Positions 38,153 through 47,129 of a DNA stretch of 64,000 nt are shown here, piece by piece. The notes under the pieces are model-generated. The model ran no database searches. It was given only the letters and a program-made list of their open reading frames with translations, and was not told where the DNA came from. How positions within the stretch are numbered: the first letter of the stretch is position 1; each line of letters opens with the position of its first letter. Origin of the DNA: DT-110 sp030148525 (GTDB taxonomy: Bacteria; Bacteroidota; Bacteroidia; Chitinophagales; Saprospiraceae); contig OZ245751.1 in the NCBI GenBank assembly GCA_965227445.1, forward strand, positions 682,001 through 746,000. The letters run 5' to 3'. A program made the translations under genes and the position numbers.

Positions 38153-38175
38153 CCTTATTTGGTCTTGATTTTTTG

Positions 38176-38336
38176 GAAGCTATCTCAACAATGCTTTTGA
38201 TGGCGAAAATGCTAGATTTTGGCACTGAAAAAGGCGTAAAAAACGAGCATAGCTTTAGCTACGTAAGTTTTTTTACAACGCATTTCAGGGTCAAAAGATG
38301 CATTTGCAGACCAAAGGGTATTGTTGAGATAGCTTC
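38176..38336 (+). mobile_element. 161-bp inverted-repeat element, family A', copy 2
   Basis: Differs from the element at 34934-35094 at only a few positions and has the same perfect terminal repeats. The duplicated region starts at 38141 (TTTTTAGGCTAGCC) and extends through the element into the RHS core. Confidence 0.72.
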
Positions 38337-39231
38337 TACTCTTTTGCATCAAGGCAAAAGAACAATACCCGGCATCGAATACACCAACAGCACCGTTGAT
38401 GCCATCTACCATGCCGAAGGAAGGGCAGTTAAGGATGGCAGTACCTGGGACCATGAATACGTTATTACCGATCACCTGGGCAATACTCGAGTGCGTTTTC
38501 ACGATGATAATGGTAATGGGACGATTAATTCAAGCGAGTTGCTTTCAACCCATGATTATTACCCCTTTGGGATGGAGTGGAATGCAGGGAGTTATCAGTA
38601 TACGTATAATGGGAAGGAAAGGAATGACGAGCTTGGGTTGGACTTGTTTGATTTTGGGGCAAGAATGTATGATCCGGTGATTGGAAACTGGTTACATGTC
38701 GACCCGATGAGTGGATCAATGGTAAATTGGACCCCATATAACTATGCGTTTAGAAATCCAGTTTTATACACTGATCCATCTGGGTTATATTCCGAAATCG
38801 GTTGTCCAGATTGTCCTGTGTACGTGCATCCTGGAGTTACTGTTACAGCTGCAAATTCTGAAACAAACTATGATCAAAGTGTAGAGCGTTATGGATTTAA
38901 TGGAACATATGCACAATGGCAAGTCACCTATGGTTATGAAGATTGGTCTTATCAAAGTGCTAGTGATTATTATAACCAATACCTTTCTGCTCAATTCGAT
39001 GATTATGTATATCAACAAGATAGCACCGAGAGAAGCCGAATTGCAACTGAGAAAATGGGTTATTGGTTTGGGACAGTGTTTCCAGAAGTAGGAACTTTTG
39101 CAATGGGGGGAGTTTACCCCAATTTACCTTTGAACAAGGGATTTAACTTTACTTCCCCTGTCAGTGCAAACGGGTCGAGTAATTGGATTGCGATAAATAC
39201 AACCAAAATACCAAAAAATGCTCTTAATTTA

Positions 39232-40975
39232 GGGCTTCCTCAAAAAGTCAACGCCACCGGAGTTCTTTTTCTGTCCCACGCCGGGTGCTGGCGAAAAAGA
39301 GCGTAGCAGTCGCTGATTTGATCTAGTATTTCTTGCCAGACCTTATCACAAGCCCTGCATAAGGCCTGAGCAAAGAATAAAAAAGATAAAGAAACTCCCG
39401 ATAAATGGACCTTTAACAGGTTCATTGCCAGGAATATAAGGTGCACTTCCGCTGGAATCGTCTGCGATAGCTTTGCCTGTATCTTGTCGAGCCCGTAGCG
39501 GACTTTAGCCTGTCCGAACTTGCCCTCAATCTCTGATCGCTTATTATTTCGTTTTCGGGCCTTGTTGCGCTCGCTTTTGCTTTGTTTCTTCTTACGGCCC
39601 ACTGCCGGGCCATTATGCTTTATGCATCTGTCTTTCAGATACTTGCGGTTTTCACGGGTCCAGTAGATTCGATCGGCAAGTACCTCGGCCGGATAATACC
39701 CATACATCGATTTGTAGGCCTCTATTTGGTCTTTGAGGTACTTGGCTTCATTAAAGGCATTAAAGTCGATCTGATCCACTCTGGCGATGCCTTCGCTCAT
39801 GGAGGCATTGATCTTAGGGCCGAACTCGGTGTTTTTTGTGCCCCCTTTGCCGCGCTTGATCGGACGCACCATTGGTTTGTCGATACTGACCAGACGGTTG
39901 TCTATCTGTCTGCGTTTGTCCCGGTACATGATCTCCTGTTGGCGGTATAGCTCCTGGATCACCCATAGGTGTTTCCATTGGGTGGCTGTCCAGGGGATGC
40001 TCTTTTCAGCGTCCTGCAGTTTGTCCAGCATGCCTTCGATGGTCTTGAGGTTACGGCGAACATAGCGCAGTTGTTGTCCGGTGGCTTTGCGGACACTCTT
40101 TTTGTCTTTGCGTCGCTTCTTACTGAAGCTCACGTAGTTCTGGCGGGCTTTACGTCGGTAGGTCCTGGGCTTTGTTGGCCATAGGTCACGGGCCGACTCA
40201 AACAATGCATCAATCAAAGCTTCGCTTTTCAGCCGGGCTTCTGCCAGTAATCTGGTGTCGGTCGGATAGGCGATGTTGACCGGGCTAACGGTGGCGTCTA
40301 CCATCAACGTTCCCCGGTTGGTTGGCTCCTCTGGCTTCTGGTCCACGGGCTTTTCCTGATCGGCCGCCTGCTCCTTTTCCGGTGACTGTGGTGGGTCTTC
40401 GGGAGGCTTGCCATCTCCCGGACGGCGACGGTGTTTGACCACCTTTAGTGCTCGGGCCTGATTGATGACCAAGTCGTTCAGTTTGGCAGCTCCTTCTTTA
40501 CCCAGGCGCTTGCGGATCTCTACAAACAGGCTCGGCACGAACACCGGTTCGATCTGGAAGCTACTCAAGCCCACGAAGTACTGCGCATAGATGTTTTCCT
40601 GGATGTACGGTATGGTGTCTTCATCCGTCAGGTTCTCCAGGTGTTTGACCAGCAAGGCACCCAGTACTATGCGCAGATCAACAGTGGGACGTCCCATGTT
40701 GCTGCTCAGGGAGGAAAAAAAAACTTTGGCCATCTCGTCCCAGGGCACCAGTTCAGCCATCTTCACCCAGCGGTTCTCCGGCGACAGGGACTGATCGAAG
40801 GGCGTCTTAAACAAACTCAGGGTACGTTCACTAGCGGGTGTGTAGTAGATCATGCGAAGTGCAAGCTTTTTTCACAAGATACCCCGTATTCCACGGTTTT
40901 GTAAATAATACATCTTGCATTTTACCAACATAACTTGTTAGTATTGTGGATGAAGAGTACTTTTTGAGGAAGCCC
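39232..40975 (-). mobile_element. Insertion sequence, 1744 bp, copy 2
   Basis: Terminal repeats GGGCTTCCTCAAAAAGT at both ends and a 7-bp TAATTTA target duplication (39225-39231 and 40976-40982). Intact transposase gene on the minus strand. Confidence 0.9.
39240..40853 (-). CDS. DDE transposase with DUF772 domain, copy 2
   Basis: 537 residues, differing from the copy at 20606 at only a few residues (for example Ala instead of Asn near 135, Asp instead of Val near 153). Same motifs. Intact and probably able to move itself and the other copies. Confidence 0.88.
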   Translation of the reverse strand: MIYYTPASERTLSLFKTPFDQSLSPENRWVKMAELVPWDEMAKVFFSSLSSNMGRPTVDLRIVLGALLVKHLENLTDEDTIPYIQENIYAQYFVGLSSFQIEPVFVPSLFVEIRKRLGKEGAAKLNDLVINQARALKVVKHRRRPGDGKPPEDPPQSPEKEQAADQEKPVDQKPEEPTNRGTLMVDATVSPVNIAYPTDTRLLAEARLKSEALIDALFESARDLWPTKPRTYRRKARQNYVSFSKKRRKDKKSVRKATGQQLRYVRRNLKTIEGMLDKLQDAEKSIPWTATQWKHLWVIQELYRQQEIMYRDKRRQIDNRLVSIDKPMVRPIKRGKGGTKNTEFGPKINASMSEGIARVDQIDFNAFNEAKYLKDQIEAYKSMYGYYPAEVLADRIYWTRENRKYLKDRCIKHNGPAVGRKKKQSKSERNKARKRNNKRSEIEGKFGQAKVRYGLDKIQAKLSQTIPAEVHLIFLAMNLLKVHLSGVSLSFLFFAQALCRACDKVWQEILDQISDCYALFRQHPAWDRKRTPVALTF

Positions 40976-41189
40976 TAATTTAGAGTTTAATCCAAGTGTA
41001 AAAGCAGCAGATTTTTACCGCTTAATGAATCGTTCATGGAATGGACGCTTTCCTAGTGGGTTTAAAAGCCCTAATGGAATCGAGTGGCAATTTTATGGAG
41101 GAGGAAGGCACAATCCCTCGGGGTTCACTATAAAAGGTAAAACTCCAAATTCTCAATATATAATGCTCAGATTTAAACAATAAATAATT

Positions 41190-41717
41190 ATGAATATAAA
41201 TAAGGAGGCCATATTTCCAGATCTAGTAGCTGAAAACATTAGTAAGTGGTATTTGTTTGACTATGATGTGTTCTTAGATAAGAATATGTCAAATTTGAAT
41301 AATTGGTTATCTATAATTGGGTCGACTAAAATTGAAGTGATTATACATAGGTTTTTTGGGAGGTCAGATTTTAATAAGTTTAAATCTAAGGTACTAGATA
41401 TTCCTAGGGATAACTTATCTGATTTTTTAAACAAAAAGGTACTAGATGGTAATGCTAGAGAATTGTTTTTAGAGGCCGCATTTATTACTGACCATGAAAA
41501 ATTTGTTATTTACCTAGATAAGCCATTGGAATTGGTGTTATTTGGATTAGAAGATGATCATTTCACAAAGGATTTTGAGCGTGCGTTTGAGCCATATAAA
41601 ACAACCAGCTTAAAACAAAATATTGAATATATTTTTAATTTCGGCTTTAAAAACATACCCGAGAATGATGAACTCAAGCATGCTTTTTTAAAAAATTATT
41701 TTAAATCGTCAATTTAA
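41190..41717 (+). CDS. Putative immunity protein of RHS cassette 3
   Basis: 175 residues, soluble, acidic and aromatic-rich, without signal peptide, so cytoplasmic. Not a family I recognise. Begins 6 nt after the reconstructed RHS tip stop, the position of an immunity gene; a cytoplasmic location would mean that the toxin acts in the cytoplasm. Strongly A+T-rich. Still intact although its toxin is interrupted. Confidence 0.6.
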   Translation: MNINKEAIFPDLVAENISKWYLFDYDVFLDKNMSNLNNWLSIIGSTKIEVIIHRFFGRSDFNKFKSKVLDIPRDNLSDFLNKKVLDGNARELFLEAAFITDHEKFVIYLDKPLELVLFGLEDDHFTKDFERAFEPYKTTSLKQNIEYIFNFGFKNIPENDELKHAFLKNYFKSSI

Positions 41718-41807
41718 TTCGGATAATTTTTTCATATAGGATCACATTAAATACCTTTCATAAACTACTAACGTCTATTTAAGAGGTATCAATTTTGTAA
41801 CTATTTA

Positions 41808-43551
41808 GGGCTTCCTCAAAAAGTCAACGCAACCTGAGTTCTTTTTCTGCCCCACGCCGGGTGCTGGCGGAAAAGAGCGTAGCAGTCGCTGATTTGATCT
41901 AGTATTTCTTTCCAGACCTTATCACAGGCCCTGTATGTGGCCTGAGTAAAGAATAAAAAAGGTAAAGATACTCCCGACAAATGGACCTTTAACAGGTTCA
42001 TTGCCAGGAATATAAGGTGCACTTCCGCCGGAATCGTCTGCGATAGCTTCGCCTGTATCTTGTCGAGTCCGTAGCGGACTTTAGCCTGTCCGAACTTGCC
42101 CTCAATCTCTGATCGCTTATTATTTCGTTTTCGGGCCTTGTTGCGCTCGCTTTTGCTTTGTTTCTTCTTACGGCCTACTACCGGCCCATTATGTTTTATA
42201 CCTCTGTCTTTCAGATACTTGCGGTTTTCACGGGTCCAGTAGATTTGATCGGCAAGTACCTCGGCTGGATAATACCCATATATCGATTTGTAGGCCTCTA
42301 TTTGGTCTTTGAGGTACTTGGCTTCATTAAAGGCATTAAAGTCGATCTGATCCACTCTGGCGATGCCTTCACTCATCGAGGCGTTGATCTTGGGGCCAAA
42401 CTCGGTGTTCTTAGTGCCCCCTTTACCGCGCTTGATCGGGCGTACCATCGGTTTGTCGATGCTGACCAGACGGTTGTCTATCTGCCTGCGTTTGTCCCGG
42501 TACATGATCTCCTGTTGGCGGTATAGCTCCTGGATTACCCACAGGTGTTTCCATTGGGTGGCTGTCCAGGGGATGCTCTTTTCAGCGTCCTCCAGTTTGT
42601 CCAGCATCCCTTCGATGGTCTTGAGGTTACGGCGAACATAGCGCAGTTGTTGTCCGGTGGCCTTGCGGACACTCTTTTTGTCTTTGCGTCGCTTCTTACT
42701 GAAGCTCACCTAGTTCTGGCGGGCTTTGCGTCGGTAGGTCCTCGGCTTTTTTGGCCATAGGTCACGGGCCGACTCAAACAATGCATCAATCAAAGCTTCG
42801 CTTTTCAGCCGGGCTTCGGCCAGTAATCTGGTGTCGGTCGGATAGGCGATGTTGACCGGGCTAACGGTGGCATCTACCATCAACGTTCCCCGGTTGGTTG
42901 ACTCCTCTGGCTGTGGGGCCTCCGGCTTTTCCTGATCGGCGGCCTGCTCCTTTTCCGGTGACTGTGGTGGATTTTCGGGAGGCTTGCCATCTCCGGGTCG
43001 GCGACGGTGTTTGACCACCTTCAAGGTCCGGGCCTGATTAATGACCAAGTCGTTCAGTTTGGCAGCTCCTTCTTTGCCCAGGCGCTTGCGGATCTCTACA
43101 AACAGGCTCGGTACGAACACCGGTTCGATCTGGAAGCTACTCAGGCCCACGAAATACTGCGCATAGATGTTTTCCTAGATGTACGGTATGGTGTCTTCAT
43201 CCGTCAGGTTCTCGAGGTGTTTGACCAGCAAGGCACCCAGTACTATGCGCAGGTCAACAGTGGGACGTCCCATGTTGCTGCTCAGGGAGGAAAAGAAAAC
43301 TTTGGCCATCTCGTCCCAGGGCACCAACTCAGCCATCTTCACCCAGCGGTTCTCCGGCGACAGCGATTGATCGAAGGGCGTCTTAAACAAACTCAGGGTA
43401 CGTTCACTAGCGGGTGTGTAGTAGATCATGCGAAGTGCAAGCTTTTTTCACAAGATACCCCGTATTCCACGGTTTTGTAAATAATACATCTTGCATTTTA
43501 CCAACATAACTTGTTAGTATTGTGGATGAAGAGTACTTTTTGAGGAAGCCC
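41808..43551 (-). mobile_element. Insertion sequence, 1744 bp, copy 3 (defective)
   Basis: Same length and ends as copies 1 and 2, but flanks differ (CTATTTA left, TAAATTA right), so no target duplication remains; recombination or an older insertion is likely. The transposase gene carries two stop codons. Confidence 0.85.
41816..43429 (-). pseudogene. DDE transposase, copy 3, two in-frame amber codons
   Basis: Same 1614-nt length as the intact copies. Two TAG codons: at about 42710-42712 (TAC Tyr to TAG in the QNYVSFSK segment) and at about 43172-43174 (CAG Gln to TAG in YIQENIYA). No length changes. More diverged from copies 1 and 2 than these are from each other. Confidence 0.87.
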
Positions 43552-43633
43552 TAAATTAAGGTAAGCGTCCGAGCAACTGAATCTTGTAAGGCTGATTTGG
43601 TTGTGTGACCTTTGCGCGATCAAAAGTAAAGAA

Positions 43634-43801
43634 ATGACCAGAAAAGCTCTCGCCGCCCAGATGGCGCAATTAATCGAAGCCCTGGGCAAGTCTGGTCTGA
43701 GCAAAAAAGCATTCTGCGCCAAGCACGATATTCCCGTTGCTAAATTTTATTATTGGCAGCGACGACTGAGCCAAGAGGAACAACATTTTCCGGTCCCCTA
43801 G
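43634..43801 (+). pseudogene. IS66-family accessory protein (orf1) fragment
   Basis: 55 residues starting MTRKALAAQMAQLIEALGKSGLSKKAFCAKHDI, with VAKFYYWQRRLSQEE, the signature of IS66-family orf1. An early stop after FPVP is followed, in the same frame, by GFTPLLVRPAADLELHL, which continues the family pattern before further disruption. No other IS66 genes remain. Confidence 0.7.
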
Positions 43802-43995
43802 GGATTTACTCCTTTGTTGGTTCGTCCTGCCGCTGATCTGGAACTTCACTTAATGGTTGGATAGTTTTTTGGCGTTTGCACGCAGTCGAGTCATTGCATT
43901 CCAACAAGATGGAGATTTCAATTTCTTCAGCATTTCGCTATGGTTATCAACAGGTTGTGAGCCTACCTTCAAATTCAAAGAGATCATCAAAACCC

Positions 43996-44102
43996 AACAA
44001 ATTGGATGTTTTCAAAGTACGTTCATTTTTATTTTAAAATCGCTTTTCTAGCTGATTTACAATTAGTTGTGAACGCACTTTCTAATCCCAGCGGAATCAC
44101 CA
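43996..44102 (+). repeat. Cassette-tail repeat, copy 2
   Basis: Matches 36936-37042: CAACAAATTGGATGTTTTCA, inverted repeats AAAGTACGTTC (44014-44024) and GAACGCACTTT (44071-44081), then TCTAATCCCAGCGGAATCAC. A less similar TCGAATCCTGCTGGGATCAC is found at 32354. All three lie behind RHS toxin units. Confidence 0.55.
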
Positions 44103-44167
44103 GTAAATAAATCGGAAGTCGGAGATCGGAAGTGATCTGGCTTCCGGTTTTCTTTTTTGGCGAAAGC

Positions 44168-44275
44168 CGCATACCAATACCAGGGTCCGTTTCCACGATG
44201 GTAATGGAACGATTAGCTCAGGCGAGTTGCTTTCTACGCATGATTATTACCCCTTTGGGATGGAGATGGAATGCA
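44168..44275 (+). pseudogene. Short RHS core fragment
   Basis: About 105 bp related to the RHS core encoding TRVRFHD.GNGTISSGELLSTHDYYPFGME, with small deletions, then unrelated sequence. A fourth RHS trace in the locus. The following 44280-44500 shows no gene. Confidence 0.6.
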
Positions 44276-44504
44276 GTGAATTCGCTGAATGAAAAGCGAT
44301 ATTTAAAAAGATTAACAAAGCTGTTGTGAGAAGATGGTCGTCGCCGATCCTGTAGCACTACCCGCGGGGCCTTACGGTTGAATACTGCGCTGGATGCTTT
44401 CCCAAATCAGAGGCTGAATTCGTGGGGGTCACCAAGTGCATCACTGGAACGAATATGGGGGCAACCACATCCGTTATGCGCAGGGATTTATCCGAATAAC
44501 TCTG

Positions 44505-44594
44505 TTGTGCGCAATTATTTAACATAAAACTTGCTTTGTGCGCAATTATTTAACGCTTTTATGGAGATGAGTCGATTTATGCGCAAACATTTGA
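44505..44594 (+). promoter_or_regulatory. Repeated operator-like motif upstream of AbiEi-Fic gene
   Basis: TTGTGCGCAATTATTTAAC occurs exactly at 44505-44523 and 44536-44554, 31 bp apart, and a related TTATGCGCAAACATTTGA at about 44577-44594 touches the start codon at 44596. Such repeats fit autoregulation by the N-terminal AbiEi-like domain of the downstream protein, since AbiEi binds repeats at its own promoter. Confidence 0.55.
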
Positions 44595-44595
44595 T

Positions 44596-46068
44596 ATGAA
44601 CCAAATTCCAGAAATCATATTTTCGAGTTCTGATCCGAGTGAATCCAGAAAAATACGGTCTTGGCTTGATGAGGGGCGCATCAGGCCGCTTATCGCAAGA
44701 GCCTATACGTCCAATTCGGAAGACCCGCTGAAGCAGATCGTCCGGCGCAACATCTGGTTTTTGGTATCCCATATGTTTCCCGAAGCCCTTATCTCTCACC
44801 GTACAGCCATAGAGTACTGTATCTCACCGAACAACAACCTCTACCTCACCGCAGGGTCCAGAAGGGTCTATCGGTGGCCCGGCGTAAATATCCGTATCGC
44901 AGAAGGATTGGGCCCGCTTGAAGGCGATGGCGTTTATATGCATGAGTTGCGGGTGTCTTCTCTGGAGCGGGCTTGCCTGGAAAATCTGTCAGCAAGCAGA
45001 ACGGTGGAAGGCGAAAAGAGAACCGTCGACCAGGCCATCATTGAAAAAAGGTTATTGTCGATACTTCATACCCGGGGTGAGGCCTCGCTCAACCAATTGA
45101 GAGATCGGGCTAAAGATATAGCCCCCATACTGGGTATGGACAAAGCTTTTGAAAAACTGAACCAGATCATTGGCGCTGTCTTGGCTACACAACCGAGTAA
45201 AATATTGACTTCTGCCCGAGCCACCGCTCAGGCTTTAGGAGAACCCTATGATGCCGGCAGGTTAGAACTCTTCTCTATTTTATTAGCTCAACTTAAGCAG
45301 GCGAGCTTCCCCCTGCGACCCGCAAAAACGGAATCTGCCGAAGCTTTTTCCAACTTTTCATTTTTTGAGGCTTACTTCTCCAACTACATAGAAGGCACGG
45401 TCTTTCTGGTAGAAGAAGCGAGAGAAATCGTGTATGAAGGCAACGACATTCCGTTGCGTGTACAGGATTCACATGACATCCGAGGCACCTTTCAAATCGT
45501 CAGCAACCGGAAAGCCATGTCTATCGTCCCCCAAACAGGGGATGAATTGGTCGAGCTGTTGCGAGCTCGTCATGCCGTGGTCCTTGGAGGGCGGCCCGAA
45601 AAAAATCCAGGCGCATTCAAGACCCGAAAAAATCGTGCCGGTGACACCGTGTTTGTGGCACCTGAGTTTGTCCTGGGCACTTTAAAGCAAGGCTTTGCGA
45701 TGATGGCTTCCCTGGATGACCCTATTGCAAGAGCGCTCTACATGATGTTTCTAGTCAGTGAAGTGCACCCTTTTGATGATGGCAACGACCGTATTGCCAG
45801 GATCATGATGAATGCGGAATTAGTTCGTGGAGGCAGTTCCAAAATCATCATCCCTACCGTTTATCGTGACGATTACATGTTGGCGTTACGCAGGTTGACC
45901 AGGCAACGGGATGCCAGCGTATTCGTAAGGATTATGGAACGGGCATCTGCCTTCAGCCACTGGCTGAAGCCGGCGACCTGGGAAGGCATGCACGCACAAC
46001 TAATAAAGGCTAATGCTTATAAAGAATCGGATCAGGATGGGGGTGTTTTGCGTTGGGCAGAAGAGTAG
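44596..46068 (+). CDS. AbiEi-like N-terminal domain fused to a Fic domain protein
   Basis: 490 residues. Residues 1-200 resemble the type IV antitoxin AbiEi wing-helix region (WLDEGRIRPLIARAYTS, SHRTAIEYC, RVSSLERACLENL). Residues 250-430 are a Fic domain: an inhibitory helix motif S262-NYI-E266-G267, and the catalytic loop H391-PFDDGND-R-IA-R402. The usual second Gly (GNGR) is Asp398 here, so AMP transfer is not certain. No separate toxin gene adjoins. It probably autoregulates through the three repeats upstream. A single-gene toxin/antitoxin or phage-defence role is inference. Confidence 0.8.
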   Translation: MNQIPEIIFSSSDPSESRKIRSWLDEGRIRPLIARAYTSNSEDPLKQIVRRNIWFLVSHMFPEALISHRTAIEYCISPNNNLYLTAGSRRVYRWPGVNIRIAEGLGPLEGDGVYMHELRVSSLERACLENLSASRTVEGEKRTVDQAIIEKRLLSILHTRGEASLNQLRDRAKDIAPILGMDKAFEKLNQIIGAVLATQPSKILTSARATAQALGEPYDAGRLELFSILLAQLKQASFPLRPAKTESAEAFSNFSFFEAYFSNYIEGTVFLVEEAREIVYEGNDIPLRVQDSHDIRGTFQIVSNRKAMSIVPQTGDELVELLRARHAVVLGGRPEKNPGAFKTRKNRAGDTVFVAPEFVLGTLKQGFAMMASLDDPIARALYMMFLVSEVHPFDDGNDRIARIMMNAELVRGGSSKIIIPTVYRDDYMLALRRLTRQRDASVFVRIMERASAFSHWLKPATWEGMHAQLIKANAYKESDQDGGVLRWAEE

Positions 46069-46074
46069 ATTACC

Positions 46075-46147
46075 GTGAGGTTGGGCACAGACTATTTCAT
46101 AAATGAAAGATAATCAAGACCCAACCTCCCGTACATAGTAGTAGGTA
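46075..46147. repeat. Family C dispersed repeat, copy 1
   Basis: AGGTTGGGCACAGACTA..CCCAACCTCCCGTA with inverted ends AGGTTGGG (46078-46085) and CCCAACCT (46120-46127). Related to 61396-61540 and 55601-55697. Confidence 0.5.
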
Positions 46148-46148
46148 T

Positions 46149-46195
46149 TGTTTAGACCCCTAAAAGGTCGGATTGGATTACAGTTCAAAAACTGA
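46149..46195. mobile_element. Solo end of the IS3 element
   Basis: TGTTTAGACCCCTAAAAGGT and the next 25 bases match the right terminus of the IS3 element at 27476-29040 (inward reading) with few differences. No transposase sequence follows, so this is a scar of a former insertion. Confidence 0.65.
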
Positions 46196-46312
46196 AATGT
46201 CAATATCTGGAAAGTAGCCTGCCTTCGGACTGCAAGACAGACAGACTAAAAAAAGGGCATCATAGCAGGTCCAGGGAATCAACACCAGCTCTTGAAGTGA
46301 GTTTCGTAATTA

Positions 46313-46918
46313 CTACCCCTCCCGCTCCTTGCGCTTATTGATTTCGTCGCGGATTTCGGCCGCTCGTTCGTAGTTCTCCTCGGCGAGTACCTCGTCGAGC
46401 AGTTTTTTCAGGGATTCCATGGAATACTCATCCAGAGACTCTTTTTTCACCGGTTCTTCGGTGGCGGATTCTCCGGGGGCAATATCTTCGGCGGGGGAGT
46501 CGCCTTCTTCTTCGAGAACGACACCGGCGGCGTCGAGGATGAATTCGTAGGAATAGATGGGGCAGTCGAAGCGGACCGCCATAGCGAGGGCGTCGGAGGT
46601 GCGGGAATCGACCTCAATGAGTTCGCCGTCTTTGAGGCAGACGAGGCGTGCGTAGAAAATGCCGTCGAGCAGGTTGTTGATGACGACTTCCTTCAGTTCG
46701 ACGTTAAAGGTTTCGAGGGTATTTTTAAAAAGATCGTGGGTGAGGGGCCGGTTAGGAGTCATGCGTTCCATGGCCACGGCAATTGCTTGAGCTTCAAAAC
46801 TACCGATCACGATGGGCAGGCGGCGGGTTCCTTCCTTTTCACCCAGCACAACGGCATAGTTGTGGGATTGGGTGACGCTGTGTGAAAGCGCTACTATTTC
46901 CAGCTCAATTTTTTTCAT
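46313..46918 (-). CDS. Bifunctional nuclease (BFN/DUF151) family protein with C-terminal UVR-like motif
   Basis: 201 residues. Residues 1-130 are the DUF151 domain (NYAVVLGEKEGTRRLPIVIG, ARLVCLKDGELIEVDSRTSDALAMAVR), a fold with reported DNase/RNase activity in plants and found across bacteria. Residues 135-165 are an acidic linker, and the end (LKKLLDEVLAEENYERAAEIRDEI) is a UvrB/UvrC (UVR) helical motif. A TAnnTTTG promoter element is 21 nt upstream. Exact role unknown. Confidence 0.88.
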   Translation of the reverse strand: MKKIELEIVALSHSVTQSHNYAVVLGEKEGTRRLPIVIGSFEAQAIAVAMERMTPNRPLTHDLFKNTLETFNVELKEVVINNLLDGIFYARLVCLKDGELIEVDSRTSDALAMAVRFDCPIYSYEFILDAAGVVLEEEGDSPAEDIAPGESATEEPVKKESLDEYSMESLKKLLDEVLAEENYERAAEIRDEINKRKEREG

Positions 46919-46938
46919 ATGATGCGTATACTACAATT

Positions 46939-46946
46939 CAAAGTTA
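46939..46946 (-). promoter_or_regulatory. Bacteroidota -7 promoter element for the BFN gene
   Basis: On the minus strand the bases read TAACTTTG, a full match to TAnnTTTG, 20 bp before the start codon at 46918. Confidence 0.55.
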
Positions 46947-47129
46947 AATATGCGCCCGATTAACTCAGGTTATCCGTTGCAGGTCAAGGTCTTCAATCAG
47001 GCTGCAAAAGTAGGTATTTTTTGCGGGACACCGGGGTTGAACTCCGCAAAATTAGTGGTTTTGCTAATGAAGCGACTATAGATTGAGTTGTCGGACTCTG
47101 GTACAAAAACACCTGGCAGAGTAGCTTGT

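Larger units (their letters stand above)
38371..41183 (+). pseudogene. Displaced RHS C-terminal tip, cassette 3, split by an IS
   Basis: Starts, like cassette 2, at GIEYTNSTVDAIYHAEGRA; the core ends at GARMYDPVIGNWLHVDPM and a different tip follows. An IS of 1744 bp (39232-40975) interrupts it, with TAATTTA on both sides. Joining across one TAATTTA keeps the frame (NALNLEFNPSVKAADFYR) and the tip ends at 41183 with a conserved-looking RFPSGFKSPNGIEWQFYGGG segment. The toxin activity is not recognised. An immunity candidate starts 6 nt after the stop. Confidence 0.78.
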
